From Eutreptiella sp. 'Long Island Sound 2002' (Eukaryota > Euglenozoa > Euglenophyceae > Eutreptiales > Eutreptiaceae), in NCBI GenBank assembly GCA_964036045.1, contig OZ038391.1, forward strand, positions 45,209,621 through 45,273,620: DNA of 64,000 nt. Direction: 5' to 3'. Position 1 is the stretch's first letter. Each line of letters starts with the position of its first letter. Positions 1 through 10,640 of the stretch are shown piece by piece. The notes under the pieces were generated by a model that ran no database searches, was not told the DNA's origin, and saw nothing but the letters and a program-made list of their open reading frames with translations. A program made the translations under genes and the position numbers.

Positions 1-239
1 GCTTTTCCAGTTGCCTCCTCTGGGCGCGGCTGAAGACCTGAGGGAGGCGGTCGATTTTGGCCTGGGTGTCCGCGTCCAGTGTGTCTTGGGTGGGCTCGTG
101 TTGTCGGAGGAAGCTGTCTTGGCCGGCTTGGAGCACTGTGGCTTGGTTGTTGGGTGAGGGAGCCGTCCTCCTGTCTGACCGTGGTGATGGTGCGGTGGCC
201 GGTGTTGGTCATGGCGTCGTTGAGGTGGCGGATGGCCTT
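1..239 (-). pseudogene. LINE linker leading into reverse transcriptase, truncated by the window edge
   Basis: On the minus strand the frame continues as KAIRHLNDAMTNTGHRT, then shifts by one base near 150-160 and reads QDTLDADTQAKIDRLPQVFS before leaving the window. A short helical segment, a variable hinge and then a segment rich in Asp and Leu is what is seen between the endonuclease and the RT fingers of many LINEs. The RT catalytic motifs are not in this window, so the assignment rests on the endonuclease just upstream. Confidence 0.45.
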
Positions 240-1385
240 TTAGGGGAGTTCATGTTGCGCATACCGCTCGTGTTCTTGAGATTGCGCTGTTGCCTGTGGA
301 TGTGCCACCGCTGCAGATCTGCCCTGCTGTGGGCTGTTTGCGCCCTGCAGTGGTGTATCTGGCGGCGGGTTTTGGGGGGTGTCGGTGTGGAGGAGGGTCG
401 CCAGTTGTTGCTTCGCATGCCAGAGGTCATGAAGCATGTCCCCTAGGGCCGTGGGTGGTCGGTCGTCGTCAGTGTGGGGGTGTTGCTGCAAGCCGCAGGC
501 GACGGCGGCCGTGCGCATGGCTGTGAGTAGGTCGATGGGGTCCGGTTGGATGCGCCAAGCGCGGTCTATTACCCTGTGACGTTGGGACCAGGCCCGTTTG
601 TCGTGCAGTGGGGGCATCCTCAGGGGGGGTGGTAGGCCCTGGTCTGCATCCTCTGGGGGGCTGAGGGGAAGGTTGGGGATGGTGAGGCGGATGTGCAGGG
701 GGCTATGGCCTGTGGGTTCCAGCGGGAGGGGTCCATATTGGGCCTCCGCCTGGATGATGGGGGTGGGGTCGCAATAGCATACGTCGATGCGGGAGGGGGC
801 GGCTTCTGTTTGGTGGGGGAAGTGGGATGGTTGGCCTTCGAGGTTGGCCGTCAGGTCCTCGAGCCCCAGGATTTTGATGGTGTCGCGGACTGCATGGTCC
901 TGGGTGTGGCCTGTCCCCCTCGGTCCGCCGGGGTGGGGGCGGCGTAAACGTCGCCGATGATGATTGTGGGGGCGAGAATGGCAATCTGGCGGTATGCCTC
1001 GGCCAGGGCTTGGAGGAAGGGTTTCGTGGCGTCCCCGAAGGGGACGGGGGTGTTGATGACGTTGAGTTGCCATCCGTCCCCGACGACCTCATAGACGCCT
1101 AGCCTCCCTGGGATGCTGAGGTGGTGGACGAGGTGGACGTGGATGCCGGTTCGGGCGTACAGGGGGGTCCCCTTGTGCCAGTAGCATTTGTACACTTTCT
1201 GGTCCGGGGTTTATATGGGGGTGGTTTCTGGGGGGTCGTCCCGTTGCAGGCCTTGTTCCTGGAAGGCGAGGAGGTGGGGAACCCACCCCGGCCCCTGTGC
1301 CACCAGGAGCTTATGGAGGGCGGTCGTGGCGTCCTTGGAGTATGTGTCGGCCGGGTGGTTGAGGTCGAGGAGGTTGACGGTGGCC
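240..1385 (-). pseudogene. AP-endonuclease-like (EEP) domain of a LINE, broken
   Basis: In LINEs this domain nicks the target DNA so that reverse transcription can start there. Its motifs occur in order: a first strand ending in HLLAFQEQ (catalytic Glu of the QE motif, about 1290), GRLGVYEVVGDGWQLNVINT, then IIIGDVYAAP (the GDFNA-type motif, about 945), then SRIDVCYCDP (about 770) and GHSPLHIRL (the SDH-type motif with its His kept, about 700). The reading frame has TAA at 1211-1213 and one shift near 930-960. About 130 codons follow before the RT linker. The order Glu, GDxxA, SRID, H is diagnostic of the exonuclease-endonuclease-phosphatase fold of non-LTR elements. This copy cannot encode a working enzyme as read. 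Confidence 0.7.
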
Positions 1386-1510
1386 TCGGTGGGAGCGGGC
1401 CGGGGCCGTGGAGGCTTGTGCCCTCCGCCCTTGCCCCGTCAGGGAGGGGGACTGAGGCCCGGGGCTTTTTGCCGGGTTGTGGGCGCTTGGGTAGGCGCGG
1501 CGGGGGGGGG

Positions 1511-3925
1511 CCTTGGCTCCACTCCGGGGGGAGCTCCCCAGTGTATTTGGTGCCTCTGTGGGCCTTGTTCTCGTCGGTGTGGAGCCGGATGGGGTGGGCG
1601 CTGGTGAGCTCCAGGGTGTGGCCCTCTCGCTTGTCCGGGGCGCTGCTGCCTTGGTCTAGCTACTTTTGGCGGTGCCATACCACCCGGATCTGTGGCCCCC
1701 CGTTATCCCCCGGGTCGCGGAGGCGGTACTGGATTGTGCCCTCACACCAGATCCAGTCGCCTGTGAGGTCGTTGCGGAAGGGCTGCTGGACCTCCGCGCC
1801 CTTTTCGAATCCTGGGTACGCCTCAGGTGCAGGCGGTGCTGGTGGCGGGGGGGAGGATGATGAGGATGCCTGGTCCGGGTGGGGCGGTGGTAATGATGGG
1901 AGGGAGGATGACGAGGATGCTTTGTCCGGGTTTGCCGGGTGGGTCGGGGGGGGTGCGGGGGGTCGGGAGGTTGCTACTTTTCCGGCTTGGTTGGGGGCGG
2001 ATGCGCCCCTTTTCCCTCTCGCTCGCTTGGGTGGGACTGGAGGTAGTGGGGCTGGAGGAGCGTGGGGTTTGAAGAAGGGGTGCGTTGCTTGCTGGCCCGG
2101 ATCCCTTAGCGGGGGTTCTGCCGGCATTTGCATGGTCGCTTTCGCGTGGCTGCGCGTGAGGTCGGCGAGCTTGCGCACGGTCTCCGGGGGTCGGTTGGCC
2201 ATTGCAGTTCGGCCGGGCTGTCGTCAAAAGGGTGTTGGAGGTGGTAGTTCCTCATGGCCTTGGCCTGCTTGACCCAGGCCTCCGTGGTTTCCGGTGTGTG
2301 TCGGCCGCTGGGGGACCCTTGAGCCCAGTAGAGTGCTGTGTGGAGGGCTTCCCACGGGGCGCCTTCGCGGCCTGTGAGGGTGGTGGCCTGGAGGAGTCGC
2401 TGCCAGCCTTGTGGGGGGTCTTCCGGGTCTACTTCCGGGGTGTCGTCCTGGGCCGCCATGAGGACTCCGTGTGCCCAGTGGAGCACCCACCATTGGGCGT
2501 CCGCTTTGAGGATGTGGATGGCGGGTTGTTGGGGGGGCGTGTCCAGGGTGTCCCCCGATGTGATGGCTAGTTCTATCCTGGAGGGGTGGAGGTGTGGGGT
2601 GGCCCTGCGGCTTAGGAGTTGATCAATGTGGAAGGGGCCGACTGGATCTTTGGGGCCTTGCGGTTGTGGGGGCATCGCTGGGATGGCTGTGCGGTCCCAG
2701 TGGCGTTCGCGGGCGGCGAGGGTGTATAGGGCGGCGGTGATGATGTGGTGGGCGTGCCTCTCCAGGACGATGTGGCGCTCCGTGCCGAAGTCCTTTGGTA
2801 GGTGGGCTGCGGGGTGAAGGGTGATGTGGGCTAGGGCGCGTTGGTGGGCCTTTTTTCCCCCGTCTGGCGCCTGCGTCCGTTTGTCCCCCGGGATGTGCTG
2901 CTGTTGGTGTTTTGGTGGGGGCGGTCCCAGGGCGAGGGATTCTACTCCGTGGAGGGGGATGGCGTGATCCCTGGACCTGTTGGGCAGGATGTATATGCCC
3001 GGGTCTCCCGGTACGGTGCCCAGGTACATCTTGCCCCTGATGGTGGGGGCCGGAAGCGGTTGGCGCAGGGGCGAGGTGCATGGGGTGGAGCAGGGCGGGT
3101 CATGGTGCTCACACCGGGGGTGGTCCATGCCGTACGGGGTAATGTGTACGGCGAAGGGTCCGACGGCGCGCTGGAGTTTGTTGGGTTGGATGTTGTTGAG
3201 GCGCGCCACCGCCCGTGTGTGGGAGCGCCCTTCGCTGATCCACACGGCGTCTGCCCGCGATGCCGCTGGGTTCATGCAGTCCGTGATAATGCCTGTGATT
3301 GTGCGGTTGTGGGTGGCATCTGACACTCTGGCGGGGGGGGCGCTGATGCCAGGGACGGTGTGGTCGTTGTGGAGGGTGCGGGCCTTGCGCCTTGCATCGT
3401 GCCGGTGCTTGGCCTCCTGGGCGGGGGTGTGCATGCCTGTGTGTTTGGGCTTCTTGTTGGGGCGGTCTGCTGTGTGGAAGGGGGTGGGCCAGGAGGGGGC
3501 GTGGTGGAGGGTGGGGTGTGGGAGGTCCCCCCGTGGTGCCCATGTGTACAGGGTGGTCGCGGCGGCCCTATCCGCCTGTATGGTGTATCGCTTGTCCCGT
3601 TGGCGACGGGTGACGAGGATGTTGTGGGCCGTCAGCTCATACACCTGTGTGGTGTGGGGGATTTGGTGGGTGACGGTGATCTTGGCGGCGTCCTTCTTGC
3701 GGGTGTTGTGGGGTCGGGGATGATGTAGTGGGTCGCCCATTCGTCGTGGGGGACGTACTTCTTCGCGTCCAGCTTGAGAAGGGGGTGGAGTGGCTTCGGC
3801 AATGGGGGCTTTTCTTGGGCCTTCGCGTGGGGCGCCACTTTGGTTTCGACCAGGTATTGCGGGCCCAAGGTTTCCGGGGCCCCTACCTGCGTGGCTGCCG
3901 CTGCTGCGGCTGGGAGGAGGGCGGT
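1511..3925 (-). pseudogene. LINE-like element, middle protein region, broken
   Basis: The frame from 3925 continues the protein interrupted by the hAT, with an Ala-rich run and then KLDAKKYVPHDEWATHYI. It shifts near 3710 into a long frame ending about 2195, which contains ITGIITDCMNPAASRADAVW and LKADAQWWVLHWAHGVLMAA. It shifts again near 2195 into a Pro/Ser-rich stretch ending in a compact segment, DWIWCEGTIQYRLRDPGDN, that stops at TAG 1660-1662. The same frame stays open past the TAG (EGHTLELTSAHPIRLHTDEN) up to the G-run at 1502-1510. The composition is protein-like: Trp, Tyr and charged residues are spaced as in folded domains, unlike the other frames here. I cannot assign a fold or function. 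The context makes it part of the LINE polyprotein. Confidence 0.5.
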
Positions 3926-5573
3926 CAGGGTTGGGATTAACAAACGTTGTTTGTTAATTTTTTTTGGAAAATTAACGAACAAACGAACGAACGAACGAAC
4001 GATGAAAATAAACGAACGTCGTTTGTTAATTTTTTTCCTTGTTAATGTCCTTTCGGTTTGCTTCTAATGGTTTGCTTGTTTCTATTCTGCCCCATTGGTC
4101 CTTTCCACAATATTTTCCAAAATGTTTTTTCAAAAAAAATTTCCAAAAGTTTTTTTCTGAATTCCTGCTTTTAAATGTTTCTCAAAACACCCTGCAAATG
4201 ATTCACACCTTAAATTGTTTGCTTCCCTTTTATGCACTACCCTGCCTGCAGTTCAGCCAAAAAGACAATGTTTCTTAAAACACCGTGCAAATGACTTTTC
4301 AGCTCTACCCTGTCTTGCCCTGCAACTCAGACACAAAGAATACTTTAACGTCGACTTTACTGCACACTGTCTTCTTCCTGGTCCAGCGCTAAGCGTGGGC
4401 CTTGAAAGAGGGGTCCCAGGATTCAACAGAGCTAAACAAAGGCAAGGCTACACATCAGGATATCAATACACACATGCATGCCACGCCTCAGGGTTGATGG
4501 AGGCACAGAGGCCAAAGTCAAATTTACAGATCCACTCACTGCATGTGAATGACAGGCACACGCACGTGACACACACTGAAAACAAGACTTCTGGCGAATA
4601 CAACTGGAGGCAGACGACGCTTATTTACCTTGGCGCTTGGGCGCAGCGCGGAGGTCGCCCCAGGCAGTGCTGCGTCGCCCTGACTTCACGCGTCGCCCTG
4701 ACCTCACGCGCCGTGCGCGCAGTGCTGCTTCGCTCTGATTCTACGCTCAGTGCTGCTTCGCCTTGACTTCACGCGCAGTGCTGCTTCGCCTTGACTTTAC
4801 GCGCAGTGCTGCTTCGCCGGAGCATGAGGCTTGCGCTTGCACAGGGAGAGGGGCTGAGGCCCGAACATACACGCCGCTCGTCAGTAGGGTGGTCATCACG
4901 CTGATCGCTGCAAGCTTCGGCGACGGGTTGCTTCATTTGGGCTTGGCGTCGGTGGAACTTTTCTGACGCGGTTTTGAAGGGGTCTCCCAACTTCTTTTCC
5001 CCCACTCCTTTGACGTCTTTGTGTTTTCTGGATTTCACCGTGGTAGAATTCGTCACGTTTCGCTCCAAAAATTCACGGACAAGGCACATGGTAGCACAGG
5101 AAGCACCAGCAGCAGCAAATTGGTACCGCACACGCCTATTTGTAGTTCCGCAGCTTCACTCATCAGTTCTCCCACTTCTGACAAGCTCGGCATGGCCAAA
5201 AAGTTCCATGGCCTTTGCCGCCCATGACACCACTGAGCTAAAAGCAAAATACAGAGATGCAATGTGCATAAATCCGAAATTAATAATACAAACATGTGAA
5301 AAGCCTAAAAAATTGCTATTCTGCACGAATTGCGGTCCTGTTCTGAAATGTCTGTGCCTGTGGTTTTTGAAATCCTGTGAATTTTAAAATCCTTCAGTTC
5401 ATAGGCTCTGACAACGCAAAACATCGGACACAGCACACAGGAAGTGTGCGCGCTATGGCGCGGCAGGGGCCTGCGGGCCGTCGTTTGTTAAAACGTCGTT
5501 TGTTAATAAATTTCCCTAAGCGTAACAAACAAACGACCGTTCAGTCGCTAAACGCTCGCTTACCCCAACCCTG
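3926..5573. mobile_element. Non-autonomous hAT-type DNA transposon (1648 bp) with 8-bp target duplication
   Basis: The ends are inverted copies of CAGGGTTGGG, followed on both sides by imperfect subterminal copies of AACAAACGACGTTTGTTAA. The flanking 8 bp are identical: AGGGCGGT at 3918-3925 and 5574-5581. Terminal CAGGG and an 8-bp duplication are the hallmarks of the hAT superfamily. Inside I find no transposase. The longest frames are short and look like chance or captured sequence, and there is a 28-bp tandem repeat at 4664-4819. The element is inserted in the coding frame of the LINE-like element. Mobilisation would need a transposase from elsewhere; the hAT at 35.6 kb has different ends (TAGGGATGCAG), so it is not the obvious partner. 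Confidence 0.9.
4664..4819. repeat. 28-bp tandem repeat inside the hAT element
   Basis: The unit is CAGTGCTGCTTCGCCYTGAC followed by TTCACGCG. Clean adjacent copies begin at 4747, 4775 and 4803, with more diverged copies from 4664. Internal minisatellites are common in non-autonomous DNA transposons. Confidence 0.8.
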
Positions 5574-7314
5574 AGGGCGGTTGTGTTGGTGTCTAGAGGG
5601 GGGGGGCCTGGTTGGGGGGTGAGGGTGTCGTGGTCTTGGTATGCCCACCAAATGGTGTAGCCTCGTTGGGTCCTGCGGTGCGGGGTCTGGGTCTGGGCTT
5701 GCTGGATGGATAGGGCGGTCTTGATGTCTACCGCTGCATGTGGGTTTATGGGTGTGGCGTACGGCCATAATCCGGGGGTGTGTATGCCGTGTGGTGCTTG
5801 GCCTACTCCTCGTACCGTGTGTAGGGTGTGGTGGGTGCGCGTGAGCCCCACGTGTTCTTGGAGGAGGTCCCCCCGGATGTCCTCCCAACGTTGCTGCCAG
5901 GTGTGTGTGTGGTTGTTGCGGCCGGGGTAGGTGATGACGATGGCTTGCCATGGGGTGGGGCCCGGATGTACCGCCATAGGTGCCGACGATGCTTGCGGGG
6001 GTATGTGGACGGCGTGGCTGGGGGCTGCTGTTATGGGGTCTCGCTCCGTTGGTGTGATTGTGGCATCCCCTTGGACGGTGAGGAGGAGGTGGTTGCGGCC
6101 CGTCGGTAGTGCCCAGGTGGTGGTGGGCTCGGTGATGGAGTGGAGGCGGATGGCCTGGAGCCCCGGTGTGATTTCGTCCCATCGGAGTGTGCCGTTGTGG
6201 ACCGCCCATTCCCGTGGCAGGTTCCGAAACCTGTTGCGGTCCGGGGTGGTGCAGTGCTGTGGGGGTAGCTCCATTGTCGATTGTGGTGATCGGGTGGGTG
6301 AGGGGTTCTGTGCGGGGCCTTCTTGTGTGGTTGGTGGGGATGGTGCCTGAGGCATCTCTTCGTCCGGTTGTTGTGGGGCTTTCGCCTCCTGCAGTTCTGC
6401 GCTGATGGTGGCGAAGACATCTGGGAGGATGGGCGAGGCAGGGGGGTGGGGTGCCGGATTGTTCCAGGTGATGTGGTACTCCTCCTGGTTCTCGGGGCTT
6501 TGCTGTACCGTGATGGCGGCGCTGGCGTCGTCTTAAGGTGTCCATCGGTGTGGATTGTGGTCGAGGGGGTGAAGGGTGATGGTGTGGCGGTGTTTCCAGC
6601 TGTGGAACGCTAGGAGGGCATGGAGGCCGTGCCTGGTGTCCCCGGGCGGGCGGGCGTAGGTTTCGGCTGCCGCTTCCAGGAAGGCGCCCTTTGTGCCTTT
6701 CCAGGTGTCTTCCCAGAGAATGTCTTCCTCCGTGCCCCACTCGTTGGTGTTCCTTTTCTCCTGCTTCCACCCCCTGAGGGCCGCGTGGTCCGCCGGGAGG
6801 TCTCGTTGGATGGACTCGTAGTACTGCTCGGCGTCCATGGAGGCTAGGGTGCTGGCCAGTGTGGCGTAGATGTCTTTTGGGGGGGGGGGCGGTTGGGGCG
6901 TGGCGGCGCGGTCGGCTCGGGCTCCTCTCGCTGGTGCTCCGCGTTCTGGTCTGCGGTGGACGCGGGGGATATGGAGCGTGGTGGCATGGGGTGGTCGGTG
7001 TCCTGCGGTGCCCTGTGTTGCTGGTGGGCTTGTGGGCGCGGGGCCGTGGCTGCCAGTAGGTGTCTGATGCCCGGGAGGACGTCATAGTCGTCGTCCCAGC
7101 AGTGGGCTGCAGCGCACGTCCTGTCGGGGGAAGCGGGGGGCTTGTTGCGGAGCGGTGTACGATAGGGTGGGCGACGCGTGCGGTCGGTGGCGTGCTCGCT
7201 CTGCTGTTCCGTTCCCCGCGAGGCCTGACCCTTGGGGGGTGGTGGGGATGTTGGTGGTGAGGGTGGTGTGGGTGCTGGAGTGGATGATTGTGCCGTTGGC
7301 GGTGCCGCTTGCAA
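5574..7314 (-). pseudogene. LINE-like element, upstream protein region (ORF1-like), broken
   Basis: Three consecutive frame segments are seen. 7314 to about 6890 is a Pro/Thr/His-rich low-complexity stretch. About 6888 to 6536 has normal composition, with MDAEQYYESIQRDL near its start and a Trp-rich amphipathic region. 6532 to 5574 continues in frame after TAA 6533-6535 and contains WDEITPGLQAIRLHSI and a WQQRWEDIRGDLL segment. The first shift coincides with an 11-G run (6879-6889). I recognise no family. The position upstream of the endonuclease suggests an ORF1 or N-terminal extension of the LINE. The frame is interrupted by the hAT insertion exactly at the AGGGCGGT duplication and resumes at 3925. 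An alternative is a host-derived domain captured by the element. Confidence 0.5.
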
Positions 7315-10300
7315 GGGTGGTATGGGCGTTAGTGTAGATGAGGTTGGTGCAGGGCTAGTTGATGGTGGTTAGTTGGTGGGTCACCCGGTCACTGTTGTCG
7401 CTGTCGTTGTCGCTGGTGCTGTTGGTGCCTCTGATGTCGTGGACACTGATGGTGAGGGTGATGGTTGGTGAGCATGGCGAGGGTGACGTATGGGGAGTAT
7501 GTGGTGTTGCCGGTGGTGTTGATGGTGAGGGTGTTGTCTCTGGCCATTGGGGGCGTAACGTATGTGGGTCGGACGTGGTGGTGGTGCCGAGGGTGCTGTA
7601 GATGACGGGTGGTGTGGCCGACGTCGCCGCCGGCGGTGGGGGTTTGGTAGGTGCTGTGGTGGTGAGGGTGGTGTTGGCAACGGTGGTGTACCGGTTGATG
7701 GTGGTGGAGCTGTTCCTGGTCAGTCGGTAGTCCCCGTCCGGTGGTGGTGGTGTTGGTGGTGTCGACGTTCGTTGAGGCCGTTGGCGATGCCAGGTTCCTG
7801 GCTTTGCGTGGGTTGGTGGTGGGGTTGGTGAGTGCAGTTCGTGCCATGGGCAGCGGTGCCATTGACGGCCCGGCCGGGTGTTCTGGCAGTGATGCGGACG
7901 GCGTGGGTGCGGTGGCGGGAGTGTTGTGGTCCAACACCAACACAACCACCACCCTCACCAACACGGGCACCAGCGGCACCCTCCGCTAGGAGTGGCGAGG
8001 AGAAAACCCAACAACGTGGAGCCACCCAGCGTCCCCGGCACCCTCACCATCGGAGCGCCACCACCGGCACCAACCCCAAACGCACCAGAGGGCCGTCACC
8101 AACGCCACCGACGCCTGACACAACAACCACACAGCCCGCACCAACGGCATCAGCCGAACAGTCACCGACACCACCTGCACCAACCTCACCGGCGCATAGC
8201 CCGGTTAACAACCTGCGACCGCGAGCCGCAGGCACTAACAACCAAAGCATCGCCGACAACACTCCCGGCCAACACCCGCACCACCCTCAACAACACCACC
8301 GAAAGCAGCACCGTCGACCGATAGCCACATCAACCTCACAAACTACCTGGATACGGGTCACCCTTCCCACCCCCCACCCCAGGGGAAAAAACGGCATCGC
8401 CCACACGCCCCGCCATCTGCCCACCCAGCGACACCATCACCAGCACCAACCGAAACACCGACGACGGCAGCCTCACCAACAACCAACACACCCACTACCG
8501 CTGCCACCAAGGGCACCACCACCAGTCACGCCACCCCTTGTCGCCGCCACCCACCAACGCCGCACCCTAAACCACACCTACAGCCAAAACCTGCAGCAAC
8601 ACCAGCGGACACCCCACCAGCGACATCACCCTCCGCCAAAAGACGATGATCAGCACCAGCAGGAAAGCCAGCCCTTAGCGCCCACAACAGCCCCAAGACC
8701 TCCCGCACCCGGACCCACACCCAGAAGCAGCGCCTACGCCGACCCACCATCGGTGTCACCGACACCCGAGAAGACACCAACTTCGATGAACTAAGTTGCG
8801 GTTGGTTGTGCTGCCTGGGGTGGTTGTTGACCATGCTCCGGGTGATGTCGATGCGGTGGGCGGTGATGCGAATGATGAGGGTGTTGTAGGTAGGCGGTGT
8901 GTTGCCCTGCGGTGCCGCTGGCGTTGGTGTTGTTGGGTTCAGTGTGTGCTGTTGCTGTTGCTACCCCTGGCTGGGGGCCCGGTGGGTGGCGCTGGTGGCA
9001 ATTGTTCACCAGCCCTGCTGGCGTCTTTGGTGACGCCGACGTCGGGGGCGCCCTAGGTGTTACTCTGTGCCGGGGTCGTGGTGGTGGTGGTAGGGCTGTT
9101 GTAGGTGACGGCACCTTGGCACGTCGTTGGTGGGGTTGGTGGTGGTGTGGAGAGTGCCGTGGGTGTTGGCGATGCTGGTGTTGCCGACGGTGAGGGTGTC
9201 ATAGGTGATATTTGGTGGTTGGCGTGTCTCGTGGTGGTCTGATGGCGTGGGTGTTGTTGGTGTTGGTGCTGGGCGCGGCCTGCGTTTGGGTGGTCGGCGG
9301 TTCCGGACGTGCCACTCGTGGCTGGTGGTTGGTCGACTTGTGGTCCTGGTGGTGCCGGTTGTCTCTGGTGTTGGGGTATTTCTTTCGGCTGTCCTTGGGT
9401 CTGTAGTGGTAGGTGTTGCACCGGTTGTGGTCGAGGGTGTCGATGCTGTGGATGGGTGGCTGTGTCGCTGTGTTGCCGCTGTCGCTGGTGCTGGTGACAG
9501 TGTTGGTGAGGGCGCCGCTAGCGGGACTCTGGGTGTTGGCGCCGCCGGTGATGCCGAAGGCGAGGGCGTTGTAGGTGATGCCCTGGTGGATGGTGCTGAT
9601 GGAAGGAGTGGGGCAGCCAGTGGGGGTGGGACCTCGCCGCTCCTGGCGGAGGTTCCCATGGGCGTTGCTGGTCGGTGTGTTGGCCCTGACCCCCCCTTGG
9701 TGTCGTTGATGCCGATGGTGTTGTACCGGGTGGTGTCGCCGTGGTGGTTGTCGTTGACGCTCCGGGTTGCTGTTGCTGAGGTCGCACTGTCGGTGGTGGT
9801 GTCGGTGACGCCGCTGGTGAGGTCGTTGCGGGCGTTGCTATGGTTTACGGCGTCTCTGATGTTGCTGATGCTGCTGGTGGTTGGTGTGGGTCTGTGTTTG
9901 GGTGGTCAGTGGCCTGTGCTCGGGGGTGGGCGCTGGCTGGTTCCTGTGGCTCTGTCTGGGAGGGTGTGCAGTAGGTGGTGTGGGCTGCTGGTGATGCCAT
10001 TGGTGAGGGTGGTGCAGGCATTGCCCCGGTTGATCTCGTGGGTGCGGGTGGTGTTGGTGGCGCTGATGGTGTTGGTGCCGCTGGTGACTGTGTGGTGGAT
10101 GGCGCCCTGTGGTTGCTTTGGTGGCGAGGGTGTTGTTGTTGATGGTTCTGGGCGTGTGCCCTCGCCTCCTCTGGCCGGGGCCTGGTGGTTTGTTGGTTCA
10201 CCGGTTGTGGTGGCGTTGGTTGCCTCTGGTGGCGGAGGTTGCCGGTGGCGACGCTGATGGTGGGGTGATGCTGGCGTTGGTGTTGTTGATGCCGTTGGCT

Positions 10301-10640
10301 TGGGTGATGTAGGTGTTGTATCCGGCGTTGGTGTGCGTAGGTATCGTAGGCGATGGTGAGGACGGCGGTGCCGCCGGTGATGGTGATGGTGGGGGTGTGG
10401 TGCTGGCTTGATTGTTGGTGGTGGTGGTGTTTCCGATGGTGTGGATGCTGGCGGCGGTGGTTCTGGGTGCGGGTCGGTCGGTGGCGCGGGTGTGGTCGTT
10501 GGTCAGTGTTGGGTGGCTCCTTGTGTTGGTTTGATGTTGGCGAGCATGTCTTAGGTGTTGTGCTGGGTGCTAGGGTTGCTGGTGTTGCCGACGATGTCTC
10601 CGTTGGTTCCGAGTGTTTCCGCTGATGAGGGTGTTGTGGC
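7240..10640. repeat. GT-rich degenerate repeat tract (Thr/Asn-rich when read on the GT-poor strand)
   Basis: The plus strand is dominated by GGTGTTG, GTTGGTG and GGTGATG-like words, with no exact period visible by eye. Read on the complementary strand, short runs in shifting frames give Thr/Asn/Gly-rich stretches such as ITYDTLTVGNTSIANTHGTL (near 9150-9210) and NTLTINTTGNTTY (near 7500). That resembles beta-helix-type repeats, but no frame stays open and sensible for long. Single copies of the GCCACTCCTGGCTG-type core occur near 9310, 9640 and 10740, tying this tract to the array at 11.9-14.2 kb. It may be a decayed repeat-protein gene or simply satellite DNA. No gene is called. Confidence 0.6.
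7933..8793. repeat. Inverted block within the GT-rich tract
   Basis: Over about 860 bp the strand composition flips: the plus strand becomes CA-rich (CACCAACACAACCACC-like words) and returns to GT-rich at about 8794. The left boundary is a near-palindrome, GTGTTGTGGTCCAACACCAAC (about 7920-7940). The core repeat appears here in reverse as CTAGGAGTGGCGAGGAG (about 7987-8003). Inversion of a piece of the same repeat family explains both facts. Confidence 0.65.

Larger units (their letters stand above)
1..7314 (-). mobile_element. Decayed LINE-like (non-LTR) retroelement, split by a hAT insertion
   Basis: Reading right to left on the minus strand, a chain of open frames runs from about 7314 to the window edge. 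It ends in an endonuclease/exonuclease/phosphatase domain followed by the linker that normally precedes a LINE reverse transcriptase; the RT itself lies outside the window. The frames are linked by frameshifts and in-frame stops (TAA 6533-6535, TAG 1660-1662, TAA 1211-1213), so this copy is dead as read. Two shifts fall at or next to G-runs (6879-6889 and 1502-1510), so some could be assembly errors. Codon use is strongly His/Pro/Thr-biased. Removing the hAT at 3926-5573 and one copy of its duplication restores a continuous frame across the gap. Neither end of the element, nor its target duplication, is identifiable here. Confidence 0.75.

Noticed and set aside
1121-2272. A 383-codon plus-strand frame
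   Set aside because: It lies opposite the coherent minus-strand LINE frames and is Gly/Trp-rich low-complexity sequence.
5541-7085. A 514-codon minus-strand frame
   Set aside because: Its Pro/His/Arg-rich translation is an alternative frame of the LINE region, and it runs through the hAT junction without respect for it.
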